NCBI GenBank assembly: GCA_025370055.1
Contig: CP073041.1
Span: forward strand, 7,162,272-7,226,271
Reading direction: 5' to 3'
Length of the DNA: 64,000 nucleotides
Origin: Woronichinia naegeliana WA131
GTDB taxonomy: Bacteria; Cyanobacteriota; Cyanobacteriia; Cyanobacteriales; Microcystaceae
Shown: one piece after another, positions 10,265 through 18,523 of the stretch
Layout of the letters: each line of letters begins with the position of its first letter
How positions within the stretch are numbered: position 1 is the first letter of the stretch
Notes under the pieces: generated by a model
Databases searched by the model: none
Seen by the model: the letters and a program-made list of their open reading frames with translations, nothing else
What the model was told of the DNA's origin: nothing
Made by a program: the position numbers and the translations under genes

Positions 10265-11791
10265 ATGTACCGAAAGCAACAGTACTCAATTGAAACACCA
10301 GAAAACTTGAAAAATCTGTTCGGCGGGCAGTTAGACGAAGAAAATCGTTGGATAGAAATGTCAAAAATGATTCCCTGGGAAGAATATGAGGAACTGGACA
10401 GTGCGAAGTTCTAGGAAAATCAACGAGTTTACTAGGGTTTCAGCCCCCAACTCCCTTCAACCCTCTTCAAAACACACAATCGCTAAAAGGCTTTCAAAGC
10501 AAGGTTTTTAGGCATTCTGTCAAAATACCTGACAGAGAACTTCGCACTCACCAGTGAGGAAGAATATGCAAAAAACTTCACAGAAAAAAAAGGAGCCCCA
10601 GCCAAATCATTTAGAATGGCATTAGGAGCATTAATTATCAAAGAAATTTCAGGAAAAAGTGACAGAGAAACAGTAGAACAAATAAAAGAGAACCCTTATT
10701 TACAGTACTTTATAGGAATGGAAAGCTATAGTAGCAAAGAAGCATTTAATGCGTCAATGATGGTTCATTTTCGTAAAAAAATAGGAATGGAATTAATAAA
10801 TAAAATTAATAAAGAAATAGAAAAAAAAGCGACGGGTGTAGCGTCAGAAAAAAAAGAAAATGAAGGAAAGTTATTGTTAGATGCGACTTGTACACCAGCA
10901 GATATAAAATATCCAACGGATATAGGAATATTGAATGATGCCAGAGAAAAAACAGAAAAAATAATAGATAAGCTGTATGAAGAAATAAAAGAGAAAAGGA
11001 AAGAAAAGCCGAGGACTTATAGGGAAGTGGCAAGAAAAGAGTACTTAGCCATAGCAAAAAAACGTCGTGTGTCAAAAAAAGAAAGAAGAAAAGGAACAAA
11101 AAAACAACTAGGATATATAAAAAGAAACTTGTCTGATATAGAAAAAATGATAGAAGAGGGAGCAAAGTTAGAAAAACTAACGAAAAAAGAGCAAGAAGAG
11201 CTTGTAACGATAGGAAAAGTGTATGAGCAACAGTTAGAAATGTATGAAAAAAAGACAAATAAAGTAGAAAACAGAATTGTGAGTGTAAGCCAACCTCACG
11301 TGCGTCCAATAGTGCGTGGAAAAGCGGGAAAAGCAGTAGAGTTTGGAGCTAAAATATCGGCAAGTAATGTGAATGGCTTTGTCTTCTTAGACAAATTAAG
11401 TTGGGATAATTACAACGAATCGGGAGATTTACAAGCGCGAATAGAAGAATATAAAAGGGAAACAGGATGTTATCCGGAATCGGTTCATGTGGATAAAATC
11501 TATCGAACAAAAGCGAATCGAGCTTATTGTAAAGAAAGGGATATAAGAATGAGTGGTCCCCGATTGGGAAGACCGCCGAAAGAGGTGAGCAAAGAAAAAA
11601 AGAAAGAGGCACGCTCAGATGAAAGAGTGCGTAATGCCATTGAGGGTAAATTCGGACAGGGAAAGAGGAAATTTAGTCTTGGTCGAGTGATGGCCAAACT
11701 ACCTGAGACCTCGGAAACGGTAATTGCGATGAACTTTTTGGTAATGAATCTTTCTACTCTACCTCAGAAGACAAAAAGTAAAAAGTTGTAG
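10265..11791 (+). pseudogene. IS5-type transposase interrupted by a MITE
   Basis: The frame starts at the ATG at 10265 (MYRKQQYSIETPENL) but meets a TAG inside the MITE at 10393. Coding resumes after 10560 and continues to 11791. Apart from the insert, the protein equals the intact 452-aa transposase of copy C: an N-terminal DUF772-type region (RMALGALIIKEISGKSDRETVEQIKENPYLQYF), a lysine-rich middle, and a C-terminal DDE domain. The insert plus duplication is 168 bp, a multiple of three, but contains stops. Confidence 0.85.
10393..10555. mobile_element. MITE, 163 bp, inside IS5 copy A
   Basis: Comparison with uninterrupted copies B, C and D places the insert precisely. The direct repeat GAGGA occurs at 10388-10392 and 10556-10560 and only once in the intact copies. 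The ends form 20-bp inverted repeats (ACTGGACAGTGCGAAGTTCT and ACTGGTGAGTGCGAAGTTCT, 18/20 identical). There is no open frame of useful length. No element in the window has this terminus, so the helper transposase is unknown. Confidence 0.9.
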
Positions 11792-11998
11792 AGTCGTTTT
11801 TCTTGTGAAAAATGGTGTTAATTTTCCTCTCTTTTGTGAGGAGTGATTTGTGTTGACCTTTTTAGACAGAAAGGAACAATAGATTAAACAAAATCTGTAT
11901 TTTGATTTGTTTCCATAAGGATAAGTTATCTATGCTTTTTCAGTCCATACTTCCCTAACCCACATTTCTTTCGTTTTTTGACTTTTTCAGCAAGCCCT

Positions 11999-12148
11999 AC
12001 TTAGATTCCTGACAAGGAAACTCTCAACAATGAAATTGCTGCTTGGGAAAAACACCGAAATGAACAATTGCGTACCATTGATTGGCAATTTACCACTGAT
12101 GATGCTCGCATCAAACTCAAGCGGCTTTATCCATCAGTTATACCTTGA
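11999..12148 (+). pseudogene. IS630-family transposase C-terminal fragment
   Basis: After the IS5 boundary the plus strand reads RIPDKETLNNEIAAWEKHRNEQ..., then WQFTTDDARIKLKRLYPSVIP and a TGA ending at 12148. This is the conserved tail of IS630-family transposases. The rest of the gene is absent here. It may be the same family as the N-terminal fragment at 17535-18464, but a central section would be missing between them. Confidence 0.75.
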
Positions 12149-12944
12149 CTGACTACTAGCTCCCACCTGTTTAATCTTAGACTCCACATCACCAGAACCA
12201 ATCACAATACCAAGCTGTTGATAGTATTGGTAATCAGGGATACGCTGATAATGCTTCGTCAAATAGGCTTGAAAATTCTTTGCCCTCTTGCTTTTGACTC
12301 CATCAAACGCATCTATTGCCTTGTTCACAAAACCCCGCCACAGTAAATGCTCCACTGCTTCTAGCCGTTTGAGAGAGCCACCCACTTTGAACAGATTCTC
12401 CTTGAGATGATACCAATCCAACACCTCTCGTCGTATCAGCCACGATTGAGTGGCGAAACTCTCTACCGCATTCCAGATTGCGGGATGACCATCTCCCAAA
12501 AAGGTCACTATTGGGGACAAAGGTTGAACATTGCTCCAATTCTTTAAGCCCTCTGGGTCTTGGAAAAAGGCTTCACAGACATTGCCATGAAGACTCACCA
12601 GTTTATAATCTCGCCACTGTCCCCCTTCCTTCTCCTCGCCCCGCAGACAAATCTTTCCCCCATCTATACTGACCCCCGCACTCTCTGACTGAGCTTGAGC
12701 TAAGGGCAGTTCTGTCCGTTCTACCAAGCGATGTAAACTGCTATGTCCTACTTTTATCCCCATCAACTCCTCTATATCTTCTTCTGCTTGTTGGTAGGAT
12801 GTTTTCGCACTGGCTCTTAGACAGCATTTCTCTAAACCTGGACTTAAGACGATTTTTGGCGACACCTTTAGTTTTCTGGCTTGTTTTTGGCTTATTTCCA
12901 CTTCTCCGACTAGGGTTTTGATTTTCCGCTTGTTTCCAGACCGT

Positions 12945-14220
12945 GGCACTGGTATCGTCTAGCTAGAAGCTACAAACGTTGCAATACGAGAGGTTCAAGA
13001 AATCAGGCGAATTTGGAGTAAGTCCTCCCAAGTTAACCCTTTTTCAATTATACCGAGAGCTACAGCAGGAACTTCTCTAGTAGTAAAATGGCTGCGAACA
13101 AAGTTATGAACCATCCAGAAAATATCTAGGACTCGCTGTAATCCCACAACAGATTTAGCATAAGTATTTGTACGACGACGAAAGGCGGCTAAATAGCGTC
13201 GGATAGCACTATTAAATGCCTCAACGTGGTTGGCATGGATGTCCTTTTCTTCTGGTTTTTCTGTTGTCTCTGGATGTTCTGGTTTCGGAGTTTCTACTTT
13301 CTTTAGTTTACCCTCAGAATCTCGACGTTTACTACTCTTATTTTTTAGTCTTACCACAAGACCCTTCGGTAATACTTTGGTGGGACGACCTCGCTTTCCA
13401 GTCCTTAATACTTCGTGACAAATATTAAATAGCAGTTGACTATATCGCTTTTCTCCATCTGTAAATAACTGGAGAGATTCTGCACTCCTTTCAAATAATT
13501 CCGTTACCGTCATCATTGCTTCTAGAAATAATTTCTGCTCTTTTCGACCACATTTTAAATGCCAAATAAAGCGGCTAGCCCTGTCCATGAGCACGATTGT
13601 CCACCCCTCAGAGGCACTTGCTTCTTTATTTTTTCCAACTTTTGTGTATAGTTCATCCCCTTCTATTACTAATTTAACAAATTCATTCACTAAGGCGTAT
13701 AAAAATAATGTCTCTTGTAATCCTGATAATTTCTTTTCCCAATTCAATATTGTTGTTTTCGCGTAGCCGAATACTCGGGCTGCTGCATTTAATCCTATTC
13801 CTTCCATTCTGGCTTTTAATACTTTTACAATTTCACTTAATGGGGTTTCTAAGCCAGCGATTACGCTACCATAAGTCTCAGCAAAACAAGAACTACATTC
13901 TTGACAAATGAACATTTTACGTTCCCCGTTACCTTTCGTTTGATAATGAGAATGTATTTTTACGTTTTCACTATAGCAATGAGGGCAGTTTTTCTGAAAT
14001 AAGGCTTCCTCTTTCTCTTGGGGTAAGCCAATATCACTTAGGAGGTCAATTGAGCTTTTATTCAATGTTGACATTGCTTTCTGTTTTCCCTTTCTTTAAT
14101 ATAATGACAATAATAATAGTATAACAAAAACGGGAATATGTCCAGTCGTAAGTTATTTTCTATTTTCTCAAACTCTTACACCATAACTTTTTCTAGCTTT
14201 GATCACACGATACCAGTACC
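12945..14220 (-). mobile_element. IS1-like element, complete (1276 bp)
   Basis: The ends are GGCACTGGTATCGTCT at 12945 and GGTACTGGTATCGTGT read inward from 14220. The octamer CAGACCGT is directly repeated at 12937-12944 and 14221-14228, an 8-bp duplication as expected for IS1-type elements. The target is the ISKra4 transposase gene. Fragments of related copies lie at 1450-2458, 3089-3141, 5514-5790 and 14707-15062. Confidence 0.9.
12995..14074 (-). CDS. IS1-like transposase (359 aa)
   Basis: Single-frame transposase that would cut and rejoin the element's ends. The N-terminus has a zinc-finger pair (CPHC at ~30 and CQEC at ~56) typical of the InsA part of IS1. A helix-turn-helix-like stretch follows (GIGLNAAARVFGYAKTTILNWEKK, ~90-110). 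The DDE residues are visible as IEGDELYTK (~145), LFTDGEKRY (~205) and HANHVEAFNSAIRR (~285). Canonical IS1 makes this protein by frameshifting between insA and insB; here it is continuous, as in the ISMhu11-like branch. The start Met 14074 gives MSTLNKSSIDLLSDIG. It is the only intact copy of this family in the window. Confidence 0.85.
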   Translation of the reverse strand: MSTLNKSSIDLLSDIGLPQEKEEALFQKNCPHCYSENVKIHSHYQTKGNGERKMFICQECSSCFAETYGSVIAGLETPLSEIVKVLKARMEGIGLNAAARVFGYAKTTILNWEKKLSGLQETLFLYALVNEFVKLVIEGDELYTKVGKNKEASASEGWTIVLMDRASRFIWHLKCGRKEQKLFLEAMMTVTELFERSAESLQLFTDGEKRYSQLLFNICHEVLRTGKRGRPTKVLPKGLVVRLKNKSSKRRDSEGKLKKVETPKPEHPETTEKPEEKDIHANHVEAFNSAIRRYLAAFRRRTNTYAKSVVGLQRVLDIFWMVHNFVRSHFTTREVPAVALGIIEKGLTWEDLLQIRLIS

Positions 14221-14344
14221 CAGACCGTTTTTTTCCCCCTTCTGAAAAAAAAACTCCCCCATTGTTGGCCCCACAATTTCTAACATCTGGGTTCTGACTT
14301 CTACTTCGATGCTTCCAAAGTCCTTCTGTTTCTCTGGTTCCGTA

Positions 14345-14550
14345 CAGCAATTCTAAATTTGCCCTGTAGCAAGGGTTTCAGGTTTTAGTTCGCGTAATAC
14401 GGGGTAAAATTCAACGGGATTAACAAGTTCATTTTACGAGTCTTCAGGCTTTCAGGCATGGTAGTACACATAGGATTGCCCCAAAAACCCCCTTTGAAAT
14501 GTTCTTTAAATCCCTAAAAGGCTTGCTGTATCTAAAACTGAGAATTGCTG
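14345..14550. mobile_element. MITE, 206 bp, inside ISKra4 gene
   Basis: The ends are perfect 10-bp inverted repeats CAGCAATTCT, and the nonamer GGTTCCGTA is directly repeated at 14336-14344 and 14551-14559. Excision with one nonamer rejoins ...RKYTEP|EKQKDFG... of the ISKra4 transposase in frame. The interior holds no convincing gene. The 9-bp duplication and the termini match no autonomous element seen in the window. Confidence 0.88.
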
Positions 14551-14706
14551 GGTTCCGTATATTTGCGTAGGATGCGGGCTGATTCGGTGAGATACTGGTT
14601 TAACAGTGCTTTTTCTTCTGGGGGAATCGGTAACATACTTTTTTCGCTCATCAGTTTTTTTCCATTTTACCCCAGATTCTATGTACTATTTTATCCGGGA
14701 TGTACC

Positions 14707-15062
14707 CAAGTAGAAACTCCGAAACCTGAGCATCCTGAGACAACAGAAAAACCAGAAGAAAAGGATGTTCATGCCAATCACGTTGAGGCATTTAATAGTG
14801 CTATCCGACGCTATTTAGCCGCCTTTCGTCGTCGTACAAATACTTATGCTAAATCTGTTGTGGGATTACAGCGAGTCCTAGATATTTTCTGGATGGTTCA
14901 TAACTTTGTTCGCAGCCATTTTACGACTAGAGAAGTTCCTGCTGTAGCTCTCGGTATAATTGAAAAAGGGTTTACTTGGGAGGACTTACTCCAAATTCGC
15001 CTGATTTGTTGAACCTCCCGTATTGCAACGTTTGTAGCTTCTAGCTAGACGATACCAGTGCC
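14707..15062 (+). pseudogene. IS1-like transposase C-terminal fragment
   Basis: Codes for the last ~100 residues of the IS1-like transposase (VETPKPEHPETTEKPEEKD, then HANHVEAFNSAIRR to the stop at 15012), followed by the element's terminal repeat ending at 15062. The frame upstream to 14545 is unrelated ISKra4 terminus and should not be counted. The final residues read RLIC instead of RLIS, so this is a third, slightly diverged copy. Confidence 0.75.
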
Positions 15063-15600
15063 GGAAAATCATATTGGGGCAATTTGGTACTTTATACACG
15101 ACTACAATGCCCAATTAGCAAAGGCTTAAGCCGCCACCACTACTATCGAATCACTACCATGAGCTTTGGTCATTTGTTTTCTCCAAAGAAAATAAGTTTT
15201 ATGTCTGGTTAGCTATAGACAGAACAACAAGAGAAATTGTTGGTTGTTATATTGGGGACAGAAGCCGTGCATCAGCCAAAAAAACTTTGGGCAAGTTTGC
15301 CTGCTGTTTACCGACAATGTGCCGTTGCTTACACGGATTTTTGGGTATCTTCTGAGAAAGTTATTTCCAGTAAACGTCATCGAGCAGTCGGTAAAGAGAC
15401 GGGACAAACTAATCATGTTGAAAGATTAAATAATACCTTTCGACAACGAATCTCTCGACTGGTGCGAAAAAGCCTCTCTTTTTCCAAAAATGTGGAAAAT
15501 CATATTGGAGCAATTTGGTACTTTATACACGACTACAATGCCCAATTAGCAAAGGCTTAAGCCGCCACCACTACTATCTATCGAATCACTACCTCCCAGT
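15063..15600 (+). pseudogene. IS1-family transposase fragments (direct duplication)
   Basis: 15063-15129 encodes the IS1 tail ENHIGAIWYFIHDYNAQLAKA and is followed by ~30 bp of 3' sequence. At 15161 coding begins again in the middle of IS1 (ELWSFVFSKENKFYVWLAID) and runs to the same tail and stop at 15560, with a frameshift near 15255-15290 (around LGTEAVHQPKK). The tail therefore occurs twice. The element is a relic of the same family as 3142-3486. Confidence 0.7.
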
Positions 15601-15627
15601 ATTCCCAATCTTGTTAAATATCTGCTA

Positions 15628-16758
15628 TACTTCAAACGTTCATAATCTGAGATTTATCAAAGCGTTGAAATCGTAAGGTGAGCAGAGAATCAAGCTCCTC
15701 CTTATATTTTACGTTAGCATCCTCAAGACATCCTGAAATTGCTGCAGAAAACTGCGTAAAATCTTCATAATATTTTGCGTATAAACACTTCTTCTTCACA
15801 AACTTCCACAGTCTTTCAATTAAATTCAAGTTAGGAGAATAAGGAGGTAAGTACAGTAACTCTATTCCTAATGATTCTGCCAACTCCTGTACAATTCGGC
15901 ATTTTTGATAACGAGCATTGTCTAATACCAACGTAATCGGTATTAATAGTCCTAATTCTGCTATCTTTTCTAGGAGTTCACAAACCTGAGTTCCCGTAAT
16001 ATAAGAACTGTTCGTTACCATAATTACTTCATGGGTAATTGCATTTAATGCTCCTAACACATTAAAACGTTTTCTCCCTGATGGTGACTTAATAAAAATC
16101 CTCTTGAAGCACCATATAAAATTTACAAATGCTCCCATTACAAAATGAGAGGCATCTACAAAGAAAACTGCCCTTTTTCCTGCTTTTGCCTCTTCTAGCC
16201 TTGGTTCTAGCTCTTTTTCTCTATAGCTATTCTGAGCTTCTACATCTGCTTTTGATGGAATTGTTCCCACCTTTAGACACCTCATTCCTATTGACTTTAA
16301 AAATTTTCTGACTTGCGTCGGACTTCTTTTTATTCCTGTTAATTCTTCTATTCTTTTTACTGCTTCATTTATTTTTGCTGGTGGATTTGACTCAAAATAT
16401 GCCTCAATTTTCCCTTGATGCTCTGTTAACTCGCTTTTCGGGCGATTAAATTTTATTTCTTTTAGTTTTTCTATCCCGCCCTCTTGATAATCACGGATAT
16501 AGCTTGTCACCGTATTTACTGAAACTCCTGCGAATTGAGCAATTTTTTGATGAGACAATCCCTGACTTTTTAGCCATAAAACTTCCATCTTTAGCTGCAC
16601 TCTAGGATGCGGGTGATTAAACCGACCGTAAGACAACAGTCTTTTGTCTTCTTCTGTAAATTCTAACTTAATCATTTCTCAGCCTCTTGACTAATTTTTC
16701 TATTTTTATTATATTATCTCTTATTTTTAGAATTCGCAACCTGTGACCGTGTTTAGTA
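15628..16758 (-). mobile_element. IS630-family element, complete
   Basis: The ends show similar inverted repeats, CTATACTTCAAACGTTCA on the left and CTATACTAAACACGGTCA read inward from the right. TA lies at each tip, fitting the TA target duplication of IS630/Tc1 elements. Exact tips are uncertain by a few bases because of the TATA context. The right flank is the 3' end of an interrupted host reading frame. Confidence 0.75.
15632..16675 (-). CDS. IS630-family transposase (347 aa)
   Basis: Intact transposase of the Tc1/mariner superfamily. The N-terminal helix-turn-helix lies at residues ~40-75 (GLSHQKIAQFAGVSVNTVTS) with a second winged-helix domain (TGIKRSPTQVRKFLKSIGM). The DDE catalytic residues are visible as FVDASHFVMG (~170), LVLDNARYQKCR (~255) and PPYSPNLNLIERLWKF (~285). 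Start ATG at 16675 gives MIKLEFTEEDKRLLSYG. The stop codon lies inside the terminal repeat. No frameshift or missing catalytic residue was seen, so this copy is likely active. Confidence 0.9.
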   Translation of the reverse strand: MIKLEFTEEDKRLLSYGRFNHPHPRVQLKMEVLWLKSQGLSHQKIAQFAGVSVNTVTSYIRDYQEGGIEKLKEIKFNRPKSELTEHQGKIEAYFESNPPAKINEAVKRIEELTGIKRSPTQVRKFLKSIGMRCLKVGTIPSKADVEAQNSYREKELEPRLEEAKAGKRAVFFVDASHFVMGAFVNFIWCFKRIFIKSPSGRKRFNVLGALNAITHEVIMVTNSSYITGTQVCELLEKIAELGLLIPITLVLDNARYQKCRIVQELAESLGIELLYLPPYSPNLNLIERLWKFVKKKCLYAKYYEDFTQFSAAISGCLEDANVKYKEELDSLLTLRFQRFDKSQIMNV

Positions 16759-16820
16759 TAGGACTATCAATTCTGAGTGGATTAGGGCTTTATCTGAACC
16801 GTCGTAAAATTCCAAGCTAG
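16759..16820 (+). pseudogene. 3' end of a host gene cut by IS630
   Basis: Just after the IS630 terminus an open frame reads GLSILSGLGLYLNRRKIPS and stops at 16820. A short hydrophobic stretch followed by RR is reminiscent of a membrane-anchor tail. The 5' part of the gene is not at the other side of the IS (the left flank is IS1 relic), so it has been lost or moved. Product unknown. Confidence 0.35.
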
Positions 16821-16886
16821 GACAAGCCGGAAGACAACGAATCTTATGTTAAGTTTTATAAAGTAGTTTTTGGATGGACAAGGACG

Positions 16887-17357
16887 ATGGCATTGGAAAT
16901 TCCGGCCTCCGTAAAGGTGTGGTCACAGTTCGGACATCCCCTCGTCATGTGGGGACTTTTGGGGTTAGCTCTCTATGCGATGTACTTGGGTTTTCAGGCT
17001 CGCAAAATTCGCAATGCGGATAAAGAAATTCGCAAAGAACTGATTCAAAAAGATGTGCGAGGTAAGCACTTTATTTTGGGATCGATTTTGATGGCTATGA
17101 TGACCTTGGGAACCATTGGTGGTATGGCCGTTACCTACATTAATAATGGTAAATTGTTTGTGGGTCCCCATCTTTTGGTCGGGTTAAGCATGGTAGGTTT
17201 GATGACTTCGGCGGCAGCCCTGGTTCCATGGATGCAAAAGGGCAATGATCTGGCGCGTTATCTCCATATCACGCTGAACATAACAGTAGTGGGTCTGTTC
17301 GGATGGCAGGCAGTGACGGGCATGGATATTGTGCAACGCCTTATCAGCAAACTCTAA
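16887..17357 (+). CDS. DUF4079 family membrane protein (156 aa)
   Basis: Small integral membrane protein of a family found mainly in cyanobacteria and plastid-bearing lineages, with no established function. Hydrophobic segments lie at about residues 17-36 (LVMWGLLGLALYAMYLGF), 62-84 (ILGSILMAMMTLGTIGGMAV), 92-112 and 127-146. A basic loop between helices 1 and 2 (RKIRNADKEIRKEL) would face the cytoplasm. Start ATG at 16887. It is one of the few intact host genes in the first 29 kb. A thylakoid role is plausible but inferred only from taxonomic distribution. Confidence 0.8.
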   Translation: MALEIPASVKVWSQFGHPLVMWGLLGLALYAMYLGFQARKIRNADKEIRKELIQKDVRGKHFILGSILMAMMTLGTIGGMAVTYINNGKLFVGPHLLVGLSMVGLMTSAAALVPWMQKGNDLARYLHITLNITVVGLFGWQAVTGMDIVQRLISKL

Positions 17358-17534
17358 ATTCCAAATGCGTCCGTATAAAATTTTGAACCGTTTCTAGTGT
17401 TGGTTGGGCGGCGATCACACCTGGTTGGGTGGTGGTCAAGGCCCTGACGGCACTAGTAGTCTAAGGCGTAAGTTAAGATACTATTATTAGGCAACCGATA
17501 AAAAGATAAATATAGGTATATAGGAGAAAAAGTC

Positions 17535-18464
17535 ATGCCCCGATTAGCCCCCAAAGAGTTAAAGTTGGAAGCAAAAGAACGAGAACATCTAGAAAAACTG
17601 ATAAATCGTCATACAACAGAGCAGCAAATTGCCTTAAGGGCAAAAATAGTGCTTCTGGCAGATGAGGGAGAAAATAATCGAGAAATTGCTAGAAAATTAA
17701 AAATCAGCCGAAAAATGGCAAGTCAATGGAGAGAAAGATGGATAGCAGGACAGAAAAGTGAAATAGAAATAACAGAAACCCACATTCCGCAAACGCTACA
17801 GATAGCGTATAAGTACAAATAGATGCTCTTTCTGTATGGCGTTAATTTGTTCCAATGCACTATGAATAGAGTAGTTTAAATTAATTACTCTATAGGTGGC
17901 GGCAACCTGCGGAATGTCGGCAGAAAGAATCAAAGATGCTGAACGTAGTGGAGCACCCGCCAAGTTTAAACGCGAACAAATCTTGAAGTTGTTCAAATTA
18001 GCCTGTGATGACCCAAAGAATTATGAGCGTCCGATAAGTCACTGGACAGGACGAGAATTAGCCGAGGAATTAGTAAAGCAAGGAATAGTGGAAAGTATAT
18101 CTCCTCGACAGGTAGGAAGATTATGGGAAGAAGCAGATATTAAACCCCATCAGTCAGGATACTGGCTGAATCCCCCCCCTGACCCAAATTTTGGGGAAAA
18201 AGTGAATGATATCTGCCAAGCCTATGAGAGTGCAATTTTAGGAGAGGAAAAGGGAGAAAAGACTATTTCTCTAGATGAAATGACGGGAATTCAAGCATTA
18301 GAGCGGAAAGCACCAGACCTTCCGATGTCTCAGGGGAAGATTCAAGGTCGAGAATTTGAATATATTCGTCACGGCACTCAAACGTTAATAGCCAGTTTTG
18401 ATGTGGCCAAGGGTCAAGTAATCTGCTCTACAGTCGGAAATACTCGCACAGAGGCAGACTATTT
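17535..18464 (+). pseudogene. IS630-family transposase, MITE-interrupted and 3'-truncated
   Basis: Starts at ATG 17535 (MPRLAPKELKLEAKEREHLE) with a helix-turn-helix (ENNREIARKLKISRKMASQWRERW). After KSEIEITE it is broken by a 142-bp MITE. Excising the MITE with one CAGAAA gives the seamless reading EIEITERIKDAERSGAPAKF. The downstream frame carries the first DDE Asp (ISLDEMTGIQALE) and ends at ...NTRTEADY where IS5 copy B begins at 18465. The remaining catalytic part is missing. Confidence 0.85.
17779..17920. mobile_element. MITE, 142 bp, IS1634-type termini
   Basis: The ends are CCCACATTCCGCA and CCGACATTCCGCA (read inward), 12/13 identical. CAGAAA is directly repeated at 17773-17778 and 17921-17926. 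The first 11 bases equal those of the IS1634-family element at 8334, and a 5-6-bp duplication is the family norm. An IS1634-type transposase is therefore the likely mover (inference). No coding capacity. Confidence 0.85.
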
Positions 18465-18523
18465 AGGGCTTGCTGAAAAAAGCTGAGACCTTTACGGAGA
18501 AAAATAGTAGGCGAATTAAGAAC

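Larger units (their letters stand above)
10141..11998 (+). mobile_element. IS5-type element, copy A (1690 bp plus MITE)
   Basis: Terminal repeats are AGGGCTTGCTGAAAAA at the left and its complement at the right, with ACTT directly repeated on both sides (10137-10140 and 11999-12002). Removing the internal MITE and its duplication gives 1690 bp, the same as copy C (22631-24320). Four copies of this element are in the window (A-D). It is a major driver of rearrangement here. Confidence 0.85.
12149..14651 (-). pseudogene. ISKra4-family transposase with two insertions
   Basis: The gene starts at Met 14651 (MSEKSMLPIPPEEKALLNQY). It is interrupted at TEP|EKQKD by a MITE (14345-14550), resumes as FGSIEVEVRTQMLEIVGP, is interrupted again by the IS1-like element (12945-14220), and resumes as RSGNKRKIKTLVGEVEISQ. 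Removing both inserts with one copy of each target duplication restores one frame. The C-terminal part has SIDGGKICLRG, FLGDGHPAIWNAV, LDWYHLKENLFKVGG and VIGSGDVESKIKQV, then is truncated near 12175 (the intact family continues HRLKITGASWNSDNVPQ). Confidence 0.85.
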
